From Methanomassiliicoccaceae archaeon (lineage in GTDB: Archaea > Thermoplasmatota > Thermoplasmata > Methanomassiliicoccales > Methanomethylophilaceae): a DNA stretch of 36,529 nucleotides. This document shows positions 7,336 through 15,965 of this stretch, in pieces. The notes below the pieces were generated by a model, which was not told the DNA's origin, searched no databases, and worked only from the letters and a program-made list of their open reading frames with translations. The stretch covers positions 1 through 36,529 of the forward strand of contig JAEEJP010000116.1 in the NCBI GenBank assembly GCA_016281925.1. The letters are read 5' to 3'. Every line of letters starts with the position of its first letter. Within the stretch, counting starts at the first letter, position 1. The translations under genes and the position numbers were made by a program.

Positions 7336-8603
7336 TCTTTTCCATCTTTCGATCGGCTCTTCTCCGAGAGGATTCTCTTCACCGATTCCGGCAGAGGCAG
7401 ATATGCTCCCATGACCGCGGGTACCGCCATTATTATCGCTCCCTGAATCGGGAAGCAGAGGAACAGCAGCACTATGGCCATCGCCGGTTTCCTGAGCGCC
7501 GCCCCCATCAGAGCCGCCGAGCACACGCACAGGCAGAACGTCGGATCTATGCCTATGACAGACGAAAGCCCGTAGCCTATCGCTATCGCGGAGAATATCA
7601 GCGGAAACAGATGCCCGCCGCGCCAGCCCATGTTCACGCACATGGCCGATACTGCGACCTTCGCAAATCCCGTTGCCAGAAGCAGCCCCGCCGACATCCC
7701 CGTCCAGACTTCGTTCAGCTCGCCGGCCTGGGTCTCCCCGGCGAACATCGTAAACGGAAGAAGCGCCCCTGAAATGCCCAGGACCAGACCTGCGACGGCG
7801 CACATCAGAACCGGTCTCTCGCCGAAGAATCTGTCCGCAGCGGATCTGAACGCGGCGCTGAATACAAGGAACAGCCAGCCGGCGAAAGCCGCTACGAGAG
7901 CGACCGGAATCATCCACAGAAGCTCGTCGGCCCCGTGCCCCATTTGACTGTAATACGGAAGCGAAAGCCCGCCGCCCAAATAATGGGAAAGCAGATAGAA
8001 CGCGCCGACTGCGCCTATGGCGGCGGCCGCACCGGCGGCGAATCTCATCGCCCGGGAGACCTTTGCCGGCCCGCCGGACTGGGCCGCATCCTTTTCCGCC
8101 GAAAGGAACATCCCCAGGAACGGCGCGGTGAATATCGCCGAGACCGTGGCGTACATCCCCAGCGCGCTCATCTCGCCGAGATCCTTGCCGATGCGCTTCA
8201 GACGGTCGCCGACCCATGTGCACAGCGCGGCGACGATGCCGCTGAGCCCCGCCTCCGGCCCGACCGATCCCCCGAAAACCAGCGGCAGAACAGCTCCGGC
8301 GGTGATCTTCCCCAGATTCCTGTGGTCATAGCGGCGGTCGCGCCGGACCTTTCCGATGACCTGCATGAGATCCTCCGGATATGGCCCGATGCGCTTGGAC
8401 ATCATGCCGATGATCAGGCCTCCGATGAGGCAGACTATGACCGGATAATAATCCCCCAGGTAGACCGGCGCCCTTTCCCAGATGGCTTTGACGCCGAAAT
8501 CCATCGCGAACAGGACAGCCCATGCGAACGCCCCGGCGAAAGCCCCCGTGATAATGGCCGCGGCCGAGAATGCGATTATGCCGATCTTTCCTGCGCCGCC
8601 CGT
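7314..8603 (-). CDS. YfeO-like CLC-family ion channel/transporter with no canonical start codon
   Basis: This is a polytopic membrane protein with about ten hydrophobic helices. Its closest resemblance is to the YfeO branch of CLC chloride channels. The signature GGSVGPEAG contains the presumed gating glutamate (compare GxEGP), and a later GWRGGHLFP corresponds to GFRGGRIFP of YfeO. It probably moves chloride or fluoride across the cytoplasmic membrane. The start is a problem: between the helix-B region and far upstream there is no in-frame ATG, GTG or TTG except an internal ATG at 8504 that would remove helix B. A GGAGG (8611-8615) lies 7 bases before an in-frame ACG at 8603, taken here as the best guess (429 residues). 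The stop lies inside the opposite-strand tRNA gene. Confidence 0.75.
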   Translation of the reverse strand, partial: TGGAGKIGIIAFSAAAIITGAFAGAFAWAVLFAMDFGVKAIWERAPVYLGDYYPVIVCLIGGLIIGMMSKRIGPYPEDLMQVIGKVRRDRRYDHRNLGKITAGAVLPLVFGGSVGPEAGLSGIVAALCTWVGDRLKRIGKDLGEMSALGMYATVSAIFTAPFLGMFLSAEKDAAQSGGPAKVSRAMRFAAGAAAAIGAVGAFYLLSHYLGGGLSLPYYSQMGHGADELLWMIPVALVAAFAGWLFLVFSAAFRSAADRFFGERPVLMCAVAGLVLGISGALLPFTMFAGETQAGELNEVWTGMSAGLLLATGFAKVAVSAMCVNMGWRGGHLFPLIFSAIAIGYGLSSVIGIDPTFCLCVCSAALMGAALRKPAMAIVLLFLCFPIQGAIIMAVPAVMGAYLPLPESVKRILSEKSRSKDGKDGSEGSI

Positions 8604-8731
8604 CGGATAGCCTCCTGCCCTAGGAACGCTTGCCGCAAAGATATAGGTGATGGGGACGGCCCGGAACCGGACGCAAAAATAGGGGCCGGGCCGGAGACAG
8701 GCGCCCCGGCCGCGGAAATCTCCCGATCGGG

Positions 8732-9244
8732 TCAGAGAAGCGATTTCGCCTCTTCGACCGACATATCCAGAGCTTTCAGAAGATAGCTGAGGGCCTTCTT
8801 CCCGTAAGGGGCGCGGGCCTTGGGATCGTCCATGATCTCGCCGTACGAAGCCATGACGGCGTTGTAGTATTCTATGGCGAACTCGCTGAACAGGGACGAG
8901 GACATGGATTCGTCGATCTCCGCCGCTTCGCAGTAGGCTTTCTCGGCCTCGTCGTATTTGCCGACCGAGATGCAGAACTGCCCGTAGGACTGGTAATAAT
9001 CCACGCGCTCGGGATCCAGCTCGATGGCTTTGTTGTAAGCCTCGGTTATATCTTCCTGCGAAATCTTGGCCCCTGCCATTCCGGACGCGAAATTCCCGCA
9101 TTCGGCTTTGCAGTACCAGACCTCGGCATCCTCGGGGAACTCGGCGGTCAGCTTCTTGAATGCGGCGTACGCTTTCTTGAAATCCCCCTCATCCATCGCT
9201 TTCATCGCCGTGGCGATCTTCTTCTCGGGCGTTGCCTCTGCCAT
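8732..9244 (-). CDS. TPR-repeat protein
   Basis: This 170-residue soluble helical protein contains tetratricopeptide-like repeats: DEGDFKKAYAAFKKLTAEFPEDAEVWY, then ITEAYNKAIELDPERVDYYQSYGQFCISVGKYDEAEKAYCEAAEID, and a degenerate C-terminal pair. TPR proteins act as protein-interaction scaffolds; nothing shows the partner. The ATG at 9244 follows a minus-strand TATA (GTTTTATAACC, about 9265-9275), shared in a compact divergent promoter with the DUF2284 gene. Confidence 0.85.
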   Translation of the reverse strand: MAEATPEKKIATAMKAMDEGDFKKAYAAFKKLTAEFPEDAEVWYCKAECGNFASGMAGAKISQEDITEAYNKAIELDPERVDYYQSYGQFCISVGKYDEAEKAYCEAAEIDESMSSSLFSEFAIEYYNAVMASYGEIMDDPKARAPYGKKALSYLLKALDMSVEEAKSLL

Positions 9245-9319
9245 ATGATTCCTGTACTCCTGGCACGGTTATAAAACACTCCGACAAACCTTATAAAGTG
9301 AGCCGGGAGATTGTTCGGC

Positions 9320-10087
9320 ATGAAGCCTTGGAGAGACGTTGCGGCGGCGGCCCTGCCGGAGGGATTCGAGCTGATGGACTGGAAACTGCCAGAATACAGC
9401 GGGGAATCCCTGCTGAGATGCAGAAGCCTCTGCGCCGAGAACAAATGCGGCAGCTACGGGAAGACCTGGGGCTGCCCGCCGGGATATTCCGGCGACATCC
9501 GCAGCCTGAGCGGAAAATACAGCATGGCAGGCGTGTTCAAGAAAAGGTTCGAAGCCGACTTCGGCGACGCGGCGCTCATGGACAGGCTGGGCGAAGACCT
9601 CCAGACCTGCGTCAGAGACGTCGTCCTGGCGCTGAGGAAGGAAGGGTACCTATGCGAAGGCTTCTCCGACGGCGGATGCAGGTACTGCGGGGTATGCTCG
9701 TACCCGGAGCCGTGCAGATTCCCGGAGATGCTCATACCTTCGGTGTCGGCGCTCGGCATCGACATGGGCGCGTTCGCCAAGGCCAACGGCGAAGAATTCG
9801 CTTTCGAGAAGGACGCGGTCACCCTGTACGGCATTGTTTTCATCGGATTTCCGCGATACAATTTATTATTGAATCGCGCGTTAGGCCCCAATAGGTCTGA
9901 CAATGGACAGAGAAACCGTGGAAAGAGTCGCCCGCGCGGCGCATATCAAGCTCACGGAAGCCGAGCTGGAAAGATACAGCAAGGATCTGAACGACATCCT
10001 CTCGTATTTCGAGCTGCTGGACGAGGCTCCCGACTGCGAGGAATCCGGCGTGAATCCCATCGAGGTCGCCGACGTCCTGAGGGATGA
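9320..10087 (+). CDS. DUF2284 putative metal-binding protein with run-on C-terminus
   Basis: Residues 1-~175 match the DUF2284 family. The cysteine motifs are CAENKCGSYGKTWGCPPG and GGCRYCGVCSYPEPCRFPE, followed by the conserved PSVSALGIDMGAFAKA and a C-terminal VTLYGIV. The cysteines suggest an iron-sulfur or zinc site; the biochemical role is unknown. The ATG at 9320 suits a leaderless transcript from a TATA at about 9290-9297. The family normally ends near VTLYGIV, about position 9840, but this frame stays open for another 80 codons, through the gatC promoter and 185 bases into gatC in a different frame. The extra part is arginine/glycine-rich out-of-frame translation, so the natural stop seems to have been lost or a frameshift is present. 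Confidence 0.7.
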   Translation: MKPWRDVAAAALPEGFELMDWKLPEYSGESLLRCRSLCAENKCGSYGKTWGCPPGYSGDIRSLSGKYSMAGVFKKRFEADFGDAALMDRLGEDLQTCVRDVVLALRKEGYLCEGFSDGGCRYCGVCSYPEPCRFPEMLIPSVSALGIDMGAFAKANGEEFAFEKDAVTLYGIVFIGFPRYNLLLNRALGPNRSDNGQRNRGKSRPRGAYQAHGSRAGKIQQGSERHPLVFRAAGRGSRLRGIRRESHRGRRRPEG

Positions 10088-10175
10088 CGAGCCCCGCATG
10101 GATGCCGACCCGGACGTCCTGCTCAGAGGCATGGACACCTACGAAAGATACATCAGGGGGCCGAGGCTGTCATGA
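9903..10175 (+). CDS. gatC: Asp-tRNA(Asn)/Glu-tRNA(Gln) amidotransferase subunit GatC
   Basis: The 90-residue product has the GatC pattern: DRETVERVARAAHIKLTEAELERYSKDLNDILSYFELLDE near the start, and later DVLRDDEPR and the C-terminal ...YIRGPRL. GatC is a small subunit that wraps around GatA and stabilises the GatAB complex. Its own TATA (AATTTATTATTG, about 9862-9873) gives a transcript start just before the ATG. The stop overlaps the gatA start (ATGA), so the three subunits are translationally coupled. Confidence 0.92.
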   Translation: MDRETVERVARAAHIKLTEAELERYSKDLNDILSYFELLDEAPDCEESGVNPIEVADVLRDDEPRMDADPDVLLRGMDTYERYIRGPRLS

Positions 10176-11500
10176 CCATGCGGAGCATACTGTCCGGGCT
10201 GAAGGAGACCAACGCAAAATACCGCATGTTCCACGCGATGACCGAGGACTCCGACCCGGGGGACGCCAAATTCCTGTTCTCTGCCAAAGACAATCTGACT
10301 TCCGCCGACATGGAGACCTGCTCCGGATCCAAGATTCTGGTAGGATACAGGCCGCCGTTCGACGCCGAATCGATAGCCAAGATGAGGGCCGCCGGCGGAA
10401 AGCTCATCGGAAAATGCAACATGGACGAGTTCGGGTTCGGAACGTTCTCCACGAACTCCGGCCTTGAGATCCCCAGGAACCCCTACGACCTGGAAAGGGC
10501 ATGCGGCGGCTCCTCCGGAGGATCGGCATGCGCGGCCGCGGTATTCGAAGGGCATGTCTCCCTCGGAGTGTCCACCGGAGGATCGATATGCTGCCCCGCG
10601 TCGTTCTGCGGCGTATACGGGATCGCACCGACCTACGGGCGCGTCTCCAGATACGGGCTCATAGACTACGGGAACTCCCTGGACAAGATCGGGGTGATCT
10701 CAGCCGACGCGAAAGACCTGAGGAAATACACCCATATCATAGCCGGGAAGGACGCCAAAGACCCGACTTCCTGCGCCCAGCCGGAATTCAAGGATACGGG
10801 GAGGAAGCTGAAATCTGTGGCCATACCCAAGGAAGGCGTCGAAGGGCTGTCCAAAGACGTTGAAAAAGCGTTCTTCGAAGCCGTGGAAAGGCTCAGAAGC
10901 ATGGGCGTGGACGTGGAGAGCATCGACATGCCTTCGCTCAAGTATGCGATGCCTGCGTATTATGTCCTAGCGACCTCGGAGGCGTCCACCAACCTGGCCA
11001 GATACGTCGGGATGAGGTATGGACAGCAGGAAGGGGACCATTCCCTCAAATTCGACGACTACTTCAGCTATTTCCGCTCCAAATACTTCGGGGACGAGGC
11101 CAAACGCAGGATCCTCCTCGGAACTTACACCAGAATGGCCGGATTCAGGGACAGATACTATGCCAAAGCCCTGAAGGTCAGGCAGGTGGTCATAAAGGAT
11201 TACAAGCGCGCGTTCGAGACCCACGACGCCGTCCTGGCCCCTACGATGCCGTTCTCCGCGCCCAGATTCGACGATATCTCCGGCATGTCCGCGCTGGACT
11301 CGTACAAAGCCGATTACCTCACCGTCCCCGCCAACATCGCCGGAACCCCCCACATATCTGTCCCGTGCGGATACGGCTCCGACGGCATGCCAATCGGAAT
11401 GCAGTTCGTCGCCGACCATTGGGACGAGGAAGTCCTGTTCGACGCCGCGGAGGAATGGGAGAAGGGATTCGAGATGAGGAAGCCGGAGGTGGGCGCATGA
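10172..11500 (+). CDS. gatA: Asp/Glu-tRNA amidotransferase subunit A (GatA)
   Basis: The 442-residue amidase releases ammonia from glutamine or asparagine for transamidation. The amidase-signature catalytic triad is visible: Lys39 in FSAKDN, Ser114 in ACGGSSGGSACAAA and Ser138 in VSTGGSICCPA. ATIAGTPH-type substrate-channel residues appear as PANIAGTPHISVPCG. It is slightly shorter than bacterial GatA, as usual in archaea. It overlaps gatC and gatB by four bases each. In archaea GatCAB normally serves Asp-tRNA(Asn), while GatDE serves Glu-tRNA(Gln); the non-discriminating AspRS at 17539 in this window fits that role. Confidence 0.95.
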   Translation: MTMRSILSGLKETNAKYRMFHAMTEDSDPGDAKFLFSAKDNLTSADMETCSGSKILVGYRPPFDAESIAKMRAAGGKLIGKCNMDEFGFGTFSTNSGLEIPRNPYDLERACGGSSGGSACAAAVFEGHVSLGVSTGGSICCPASFCGVYGIAPTYGRVSRYGLIDYGNSLDKIGVISADAKDLRKYTHIIAGKDAKDPTSCAQPEFKDTGRKLKSVAIPKEGVEGLSKDVEKAFFEAVERLRSMGVDVESIDMPSLKYAMPAYYVLATSEASTNLARYVGMRYGQQEGDHSLKFDDYFSYFRSKYFGDEAKRRILLGTYTRMAGFRDRYYAKALKVRQVVIKDYKRAFETHDAVLAPTMPFSAPRFDDISGMSALDSYKADYLTVPANIAGTPHISVPCGYGSDGMPIGMQFVADHWDEEVLFDAAEEWEKGFEMRKPEVGA

Positions 11501-12834
11501 AGATCGGACTTGAGATACACGTCCAGCTGCCCACGAAATCCAAGATGTTCTGCTCCTGTCCCACCACGGATGCCCCGGCGCCGAACACGCATGTGTGCCC
11601 CACATGCCTGGGAATGCCGGGATCGAGGCCGGTCCTCAACAGGAAAGTCCTGGAATACGGCATAATGCTGGCGAAGATGCTCGGATGCAAGGTGGCGGAC
11701 ACCACCTGGTTCTCCAGGAAGACGTACTTCTACCCGGACATGTCCAAGAGCGTCCAGATCACCCAGTACGACAATCCCATCGGAGAAGGCGGCGTCTACT
11801 ATCTGAACGGCAAGAAACCCATCAGGATCACCCGCATCCACGTCGAAGAGGACCCCGGGAAGACCAAGAGGGTCGGAGATCTGTCATCCCTGATCGACTA
11901 CAACAGATCCGGGATTCCGCTGGCGGAGATAGTCACCGAACCGGATATATCCACGCCCGCCGAGGCCAGGGAATTCCTCGGGCAGCTCATAGAGGACATC
12001 AGGCACGTCATAGCCCTCCCCGGAGACGGCGAGAGGAGCATCCGCTGCGACTGCAACATCTCTGTAGGGAAGGAGAGATGCGAGGTCAAGAACGTCACCG
12101 GGCTGAAGAACGTCGAGAGGGCGCTGACCTTCGAAATGATCAGACAGACCAAGATCCTGAAAGCCGGCGGGAAGATCGACCGCGAGACCCGCAGATTCGA
12201 CGAGGAGCGCGGAGTCACCATCTCGGTGAGGAAGAAGGAGTTCGAGGCCGACTACGGATACATCGACGAGCCAGACCTGGGGATCTACCACCTGAAGGAG
12301 ATGGCGGACGCCATAAAGATCAAGGAGAGCCCCCAGAAGATGGCCCTGAGGCTGGCGCACGAGTACGGCATCGACCAGAAAGCCGCCAAACAGCTCGTAA
12401 CGACCTCCGTGGGCCTTGCGGAGACCTTCGAGGCCGTCGCCAAGGAGCTCGGGGTCCAGAACGCGGTGAAATGGGTCTCGGGACCCGTCAGCGCCGGATG
12501 GAAGGCCATGGAAGCCCGCGGAGGGAGCCCCGACGACGTCGTGCCGATAATCAGGAGGTTCGTCGCCGGCGAGATAACCGACACCGAATGCGCCCTCGAG
12601 ATCAAGTGCGCCATGACCGGCGAATCGGCCGAATCCGTGAAAGGGGCTTCCGGCGACCTCGACAAGATCATAGGGGAGTTCCTCGACCAGAACCCCGCCA
12701 TCATAGCGGACTATGCCAAGAACGAGAAGGCCGCGAACAAGGCGATCGGATTCGTCATGAAGCAAAGCGGAGGGAGGTTCTCCTCTGCGGAGGTCGTGGA
12801 AGCGGTCAGGAAGGACATCGAATCGAGGATGTGA
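11497..12834 (+). CDS. gatB: Asp/Glu-tRNA amidotransferase subunit B (GatB)
   Basis: The product has 445 residues. The start MKIGLEIHVQLPTKSKMFC is unmistakable GatB, and its ATG overlaps the gatA stop. CxC...CPTCLGMPGSRPVLN supplies the zinc-type cysteines, and RIHVEEDPGK plus DYNRSGIPLAEIVTEPD form the kinase-like active site that phosphorylates the misacylated Asp- or Glu-tRNA. The C-terminal YqeY-like helical tail (around residues 330-445) binds the tRNA. It completes the gatCAB operon; the nitroreductase gene follows after 4 bases. Confidence 0.95.
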   Translation: MKIGLEIHVQLPTKSKMFCSCPTTDAPAPNTHVCPTCLGMPGSRPVLNRKVLEYGIMLAKMLGCKVADTTWFSRKTYFYPDMSKSVQITQYDNPIGEGGVYYLNGKKPIRITRIHVEEDPGKTKRVGDLSSLIDYNRSGIPLAEIVTEPDISTPAEAREFLGQLIEDIRHVIALPGDGERSIRCDCNISVGKERCEVKNVTGLKNVERALTFEMIRQTKILKAGGKIDRETRRFDEERGVTISVRKKEFEADYGYIDEPDLGIYHLKEMADAIKIKESPQKMALRLAHEYGIDQKAAKQLVTTSVGLAETFEAVAKELGVQNAVKWVSGPVSAGWKAMEARGGSPDDVVPIIRRFVAGEITDTECALEIKCAMTGESAESVKGASGDLDKIIGEFLDQNPAIIADYAKNEKAANKAIGFVMKQSGGRFSSAEVVEAVRKDIESRM

Positions 12835-12838
12835 ACGG

Positions 12839-13375
12839 GTGGAGTTCGAGGACGTGATCAGCCGCCGGTACTCCGTCAGGAAGTACAGCGGCAGGCCTGT
12901 CGAGGACTGGAAGATCCGGAAGATCCTCGAAGCCGCCCGCCTCGCCCCCACCGGGAAGAACAAGCAGTGCCAGCGCATCTACGTGCTCAGGTCGCCCGAA
13001 GCCGTGAAAAGGATCGGCGAGCTGTGCATCATGACCTTCGGGGCGCCCGTCGTCATGCTGGTGTTCGCCAAGAAGGGGGAGTCCTGGATAAGCAGGTTCA
13101 CCGGAAGGGACATCGCGGAGACTGACACGTCGATAGTCACTGACCACATGATGCTCCAGGCCACAGACCTCGGCCTGGGCACATGCTGGGTCGGATACTT
13201 CGATCCGGAACCTATCTGCGAGGCGTTCGGGATCCCGGACGACCTCGTCCTCATGCATATCCTGCCGATAGGATACGCCGCGGAGGACAGCGAACCGGGG
13301 CCGCTGCATTTCCAGAGGAAGGAGATCCCGGAGTTCACGACGTTCCTGCGATGCTTACAAAGAAACGCCGAATAA
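12839..13375 (+). CDS. Nitroreductase-family flavoprotein
   Basis: The 178-residue product has FMN-binding nitroreductase motifs: SRRYSVRKYSGRPVE at the N-terminus, AARLAPTGKNKQCQRIYVL for FMN and phosphate contact, and DLGLGTCWVGYFDP with the usual GLGTCW. HILPIGYAAED sits near the end. Short family members of this size reduce quinones, flavins or nitro compounds, or dehalogenate; the substrate cannot be told. Translation starts with GTG at 12839, 4 bases after gatB, so it is likely cotranscribed with gatCAB. It is the only gene here ending in TAA. Confidence 0.85.
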   Translation: MEFEDVISRRYSVRKYSGRPVEDWKIRKILEAARLAPTGKNKQCQRIYVLRSPEAVKRIGELCIMTFGAPVVMLVFAKKGESWISRFTGRDIAETDTSIVTDHMMLQATDLGLGTCWVGYFDPEPICEAFGIPDDLVLMHILPIGYAAEDSEPGPLHFQRKEIPEFTTFLRCLQRNAE

Positions 13376-13477
13376 ACGTGTCCGCATAGAATCCCGTGAG
13401 GATGGCTCCAGAGGGATATCGGCATCGCCAAGGGCTTTGGAATCCCGGCTGGCTGATCGGGAACTGACTGCGGCCGC

Positions 13478-14677
13478 TCAGAGAATGGGGTCTCCCATAA
13501 GCCAATCAACAACGTTTCTGATTGCGATCCCTTTGTCGTCGCCCAGTCCGAAACGGTCCAGCGTCAGCACCGTCTTAGGATAATTGTCCGCGGGACGCAT
13601 CAAAGACCTGGTCTCCCTTTCCTTCGTGCCTTCGGTCATCAGGGTCTGGCATACCTGGTAGTACTCGATTCCGCCGTCTTTGGATGCTATGAAATCCACT
13701 TCGGAATCCCTGTAGCTGCCTACTCTCACCTTGTATCCCCTTCTCAACAGCTCGACGAAGACGACGTTCTCGAGAAGCCTGCCTATGTCAGTTCCGGCCG
13801 CCATATCCAGTGCGGCCTTTCTGATGCCGAGGTCCATGACATAGTATTTGGAATTTGTTCTCAGCAACTTTTTGCCCACAGCGTCATAACGATTGCATTG
13901 GAGGATCAGGAAAGCCTCCTCCATAGCATCCATATACATCCCTACCGTGGATTCTGACAATCCTGTCTCCTTTGCTATGGAAGCTTTATTGGTTATATTC
14001 CCTATATTGAAGAACAGGAACCTGGCTATAGCCTCGACCTTTGCAGGATCGCTCACATTCACATGCCTCAGGACGTCTTTTATCACGACAGTACTGTAGA
14101 CACCTTCCAGATAATCCATCAGATACCTGGATCCCCTGGATAGATCTATCCCGGGAAGACCGCCGTATTCGAGATAGTCCAGCATCGCTTTCTCCGCGTC
14201 GGAGTAACCGTGCATCTCCATGAATTCGGATAGAGACAGCGGGAAAACACGGATTTCCACATGACGTCCGGAGACACGGGTTGCCAGTTCGGATGAAAGC
14301 ATATCGGAATTGGAACCTGTTACGTAAACGTCGCAGTTGCCCATGGATACCAATCCGGACAGCGTAAGCTCCCAACCTTCTACATTCTGAATCTCGTCCA
14401 GAAGAACATAATGCAGATCGTCCGTCTTGATTCTTTCCGAAAGGAACTCGTTCAGCATGCCCTTGTTCTTTATGCCTTGATACTCGAAACTCTCGAAATT
14501 CATCTGGATGATGTTCTCCTTCGGAACGCCCGTCCTGATCAGTTCTTCATAATACAGATGAAGAAGGACGGATTTTCCGCAGCGTCTCATCCCTGTTATG
14601 ACCTTGATGACGTCCGTATCTCCGCGGCCGGCGCTGATGCGGTCTATATAGCCCCTCCTTTCGAGATACTTCTCCAT
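13478..14677 (-). CDS. AAA ATPase with DUF4143 domain
   Basis: The 399-residue product belongs to the AAA_14/DUF4143 family common in archaea and gut bacteria. Walker A is GMRRCGKSVLL (Ser36), Walker B is YVLLDEIQNVEGWE, and sensor VTGSNSDMLSSELATRVSGR follows. A winged-helix region (TNKASIAKETGLSESTVGMYMDAM) leads to the DUF4143 part with SEVDFIASKDGG, which resembles a PD-(D/E)XK-like fold. Role unknown; the family is often lineage-expanded and mobile. The ATG at 14677 is chosen over an in-frame ATG at 14770 because the intervening 93 bases form two promoter-like direct repeats, one carrying the TATA (TTTATA, about 14696-14702). The gene is AT-richer than its neighbours. Confidence 0.85.
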   Translation of the reverse strand: MEKYLERRGYIDRISAGRGDTDVIKVITGMRRCGKSVLLHLYYEELIRTGVPKENIIQMNFESFEYQGIKNKGMLNEFLSERIKTDDLHYVLLDEIQNVEGWELTLSGLVSMGNCDVYVTGSNSDMLSSELATRVSGRHVEIRVFPLSLSEFMEMHGYSDAEKAMLDYLEYGGLPGIDLSRGSRYLMDYLEGVYSTVVIKDVLRHVNVSDPAKVEAIARFLFFNIGNITNKASIAKETGLSESTVGMYMDAMEEAFLILQCNRYDAVGKKLLRTNSKYYVMDLGIRKAALDMAAGTDIGRLLENVVFVELLRRGYKVRVGSYRDSEVDFIASKDGGIEYYQVCQTLMTEGTKERETRSLMRPADNYPKTVLTLDRFGLGDDKGIAIRNVVDWLMGDPIL

Positions 14678-14700
14678 GGTTGATGATGCGTATTGCTGTA

Positions 14701-14778
14701 TAAATCCATTATTAATCGAGGATTTTTGCAGTTTATGAATAAATCCATGATTTATCAAAGATTTTTGCAAATATGAAA
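14701..14778 (-). repeat. Two 39-bp direct repeats upstream of the DUF4143 ATPase
   Basis: Two adjacent copies (14701-14739 and 14740-14778) share their first 30 bases with four differences. Common blocks are TAAATCCAT and GATTTTTGCA. The copy next to the gene overlaps the probable TATA box. They look like duplicated operators or a duplicated promoter. Confidence 0.6.
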
Positions 14779-14786
14779 CTCAATCA

Positions 14787-15965
14787 TCACCGCTTGGAAC
14801 GGATCACTTCGCGGCGGACCTCTTCCTGAGGCACGCCTGAGCGCTTGGACGCTTCGACGACATCATCATGCTCCGGCTTCCATTTCGATATGCCGTGCCC
14901 TTCCGAAGTCTTTACCCTGACATCCCCATAGACGGTAGAAACCGTTTCGAACCTCGAGGACAGCTCCAGCCTTTCGCACCTGTGCATGCGGATGCCGATG
15001 GTCGTCGTGTTCCTGATGACCGACTTGGCGATGCGATCCCTGTCGGCATCCCGGCACAGGACGACCATCATATGTCCGGGACGGCCCTTCTTCATCGTCG
15101 CGGGCAGAACGCTGACGTCCAGAGCCCCGTCATCCATTATGGCGCGCACGGCCTCCCCGAGGTCCTCAGGGGTCATGTCGTCGAGATTGCATTCGATCTG
15201 CGTCATCGTAGGCTTCCTGGAGTCAGATTCCCCCAGGAACGCGCGCAGCATGTCGGCGACCCCTGCGGCCTCGATGCCGCCGAAGCCGGTCCCGATCCTG
15301 TCGTAGGTCATCAGCGGCATCCTGCCGTATTCCTGAACGAAATGTGATATCAGGGCGGCGCCGGTGGGCGTGGTGAACTCGCCCTCGGCATCCCCCGCAT
15401 AAACCGGAACGCCTCTGAGAAGGATGGCGGTCGCGGGAGCGGGGACGGGAAGGACGCCATGGGCGCACCTCACCTGGCCGTATCCGGTCCTGAGCGGGGA
15501 AGCCACGATCCTCTCGGCCCCCAGCCTTTCCATGAGCATGCACGTGCCCACCACGTCCGCCACGGCGTCCATGGCCCCGACCTCATGGAAATGGACCTCG
15601 TCCACCGGCCTTCCATGGACCTCGGCCTCGGCGGAAGCTATCGAGCCGTAGATCTCCAGAGCATGCTTCTTGACCGTCTCGGAGACGTTCAGGCCGGAGA
15701 TGACGCTCTCTTTGCTCCCCTGAGTGCCGTGATGGCCATGGCGGCCGTCGTTCTGATGCTCCTCCTCCCCATGGACCAGGACGCGGACCCTGTTTCCCGA
15801 TACGGATGACACGGAAGCCTTCTCGATGCGGACGTCCACGTGAGGGATCCCTGCATCTTTCATCATCCCTTCGAGCTCGTGCGGGTCGTCCAGAAGCCCG
15901 CAGAGGGCTCCGAGCATCATGTCGCCGGAAACGCCGGCGCTGCAGTCCAGATATAACGTCCTCAT
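14787..15965 (-). CDS. larC: Nickel-pincer cofactor cyclometallase LarC
   Basis: The 392-residue product begins MRTLYLDCSAGVSGDMMLGAL, the LarC signature. It carries a histidine-rich loop (His65, 70, 76, 78, 79) suited to nickel handling, then EVHFHEVGAMDAVADVVG and TPTGAALI. The C-terminal CTP-binding half includes CNLDDMTPEDLG and MKKGRPGHMM. LarC inserts nickel into the dithio-pyridinium mononucleotide in a CTP-dependent reaction, giving the NPN cofactor used by LarA-type racemases and epimerases. In Lactobacillus plantarum it is split by a frameshift; here it is one uninterrupted frame. The start overlaps the larB stop. Confidence 0.92.
   Translation of the reverse strand: MRTLYLDCSAGVSGDMMLGALCGLLDDPHELEGMMKDAGIPHVDVRIEKASVSSVSGNRVRVLVHGEEEHQNDGRHGHHGTQGSKESVISGLNVSETVKKHALEIYGSIASAEAEVHGRPVDEVHFHEVGAMDAVADVVGTCMLMERLGAERIVASPLRTGYGQVRCAHGVLPVPAPATAILLRGVPVYAGDAEGEFTTPTGAALISHFVQEYGRMPLMTYDRIGTGFGGIEAAGVADMLRAFLGESDSRKPTMTQIECNLDDMTPEDLGEAVRAIMDDGALDVSVLPATMKKGRPGHMMVVLCRDADRDRIAKSVIRNTTTIGIRMHRCERLELSSRFETVSTVYGDVRVKTSEGHGISKWKPEHDDVVEASKRSGVPQEEVRREVIRSKR

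Noticed and set aside
13386-13477. Possible small gene or terminator between the nitroreductase and DUF4143 genes
   Set aside because: No ORF, clear hairpin or promoter could be supported.
14701-14778. Repeat/spacer array or insertion-sequence ends
   Set aside because: Only two adjacent copies, no spacers, no transposase nearby; they lie at a promoter.
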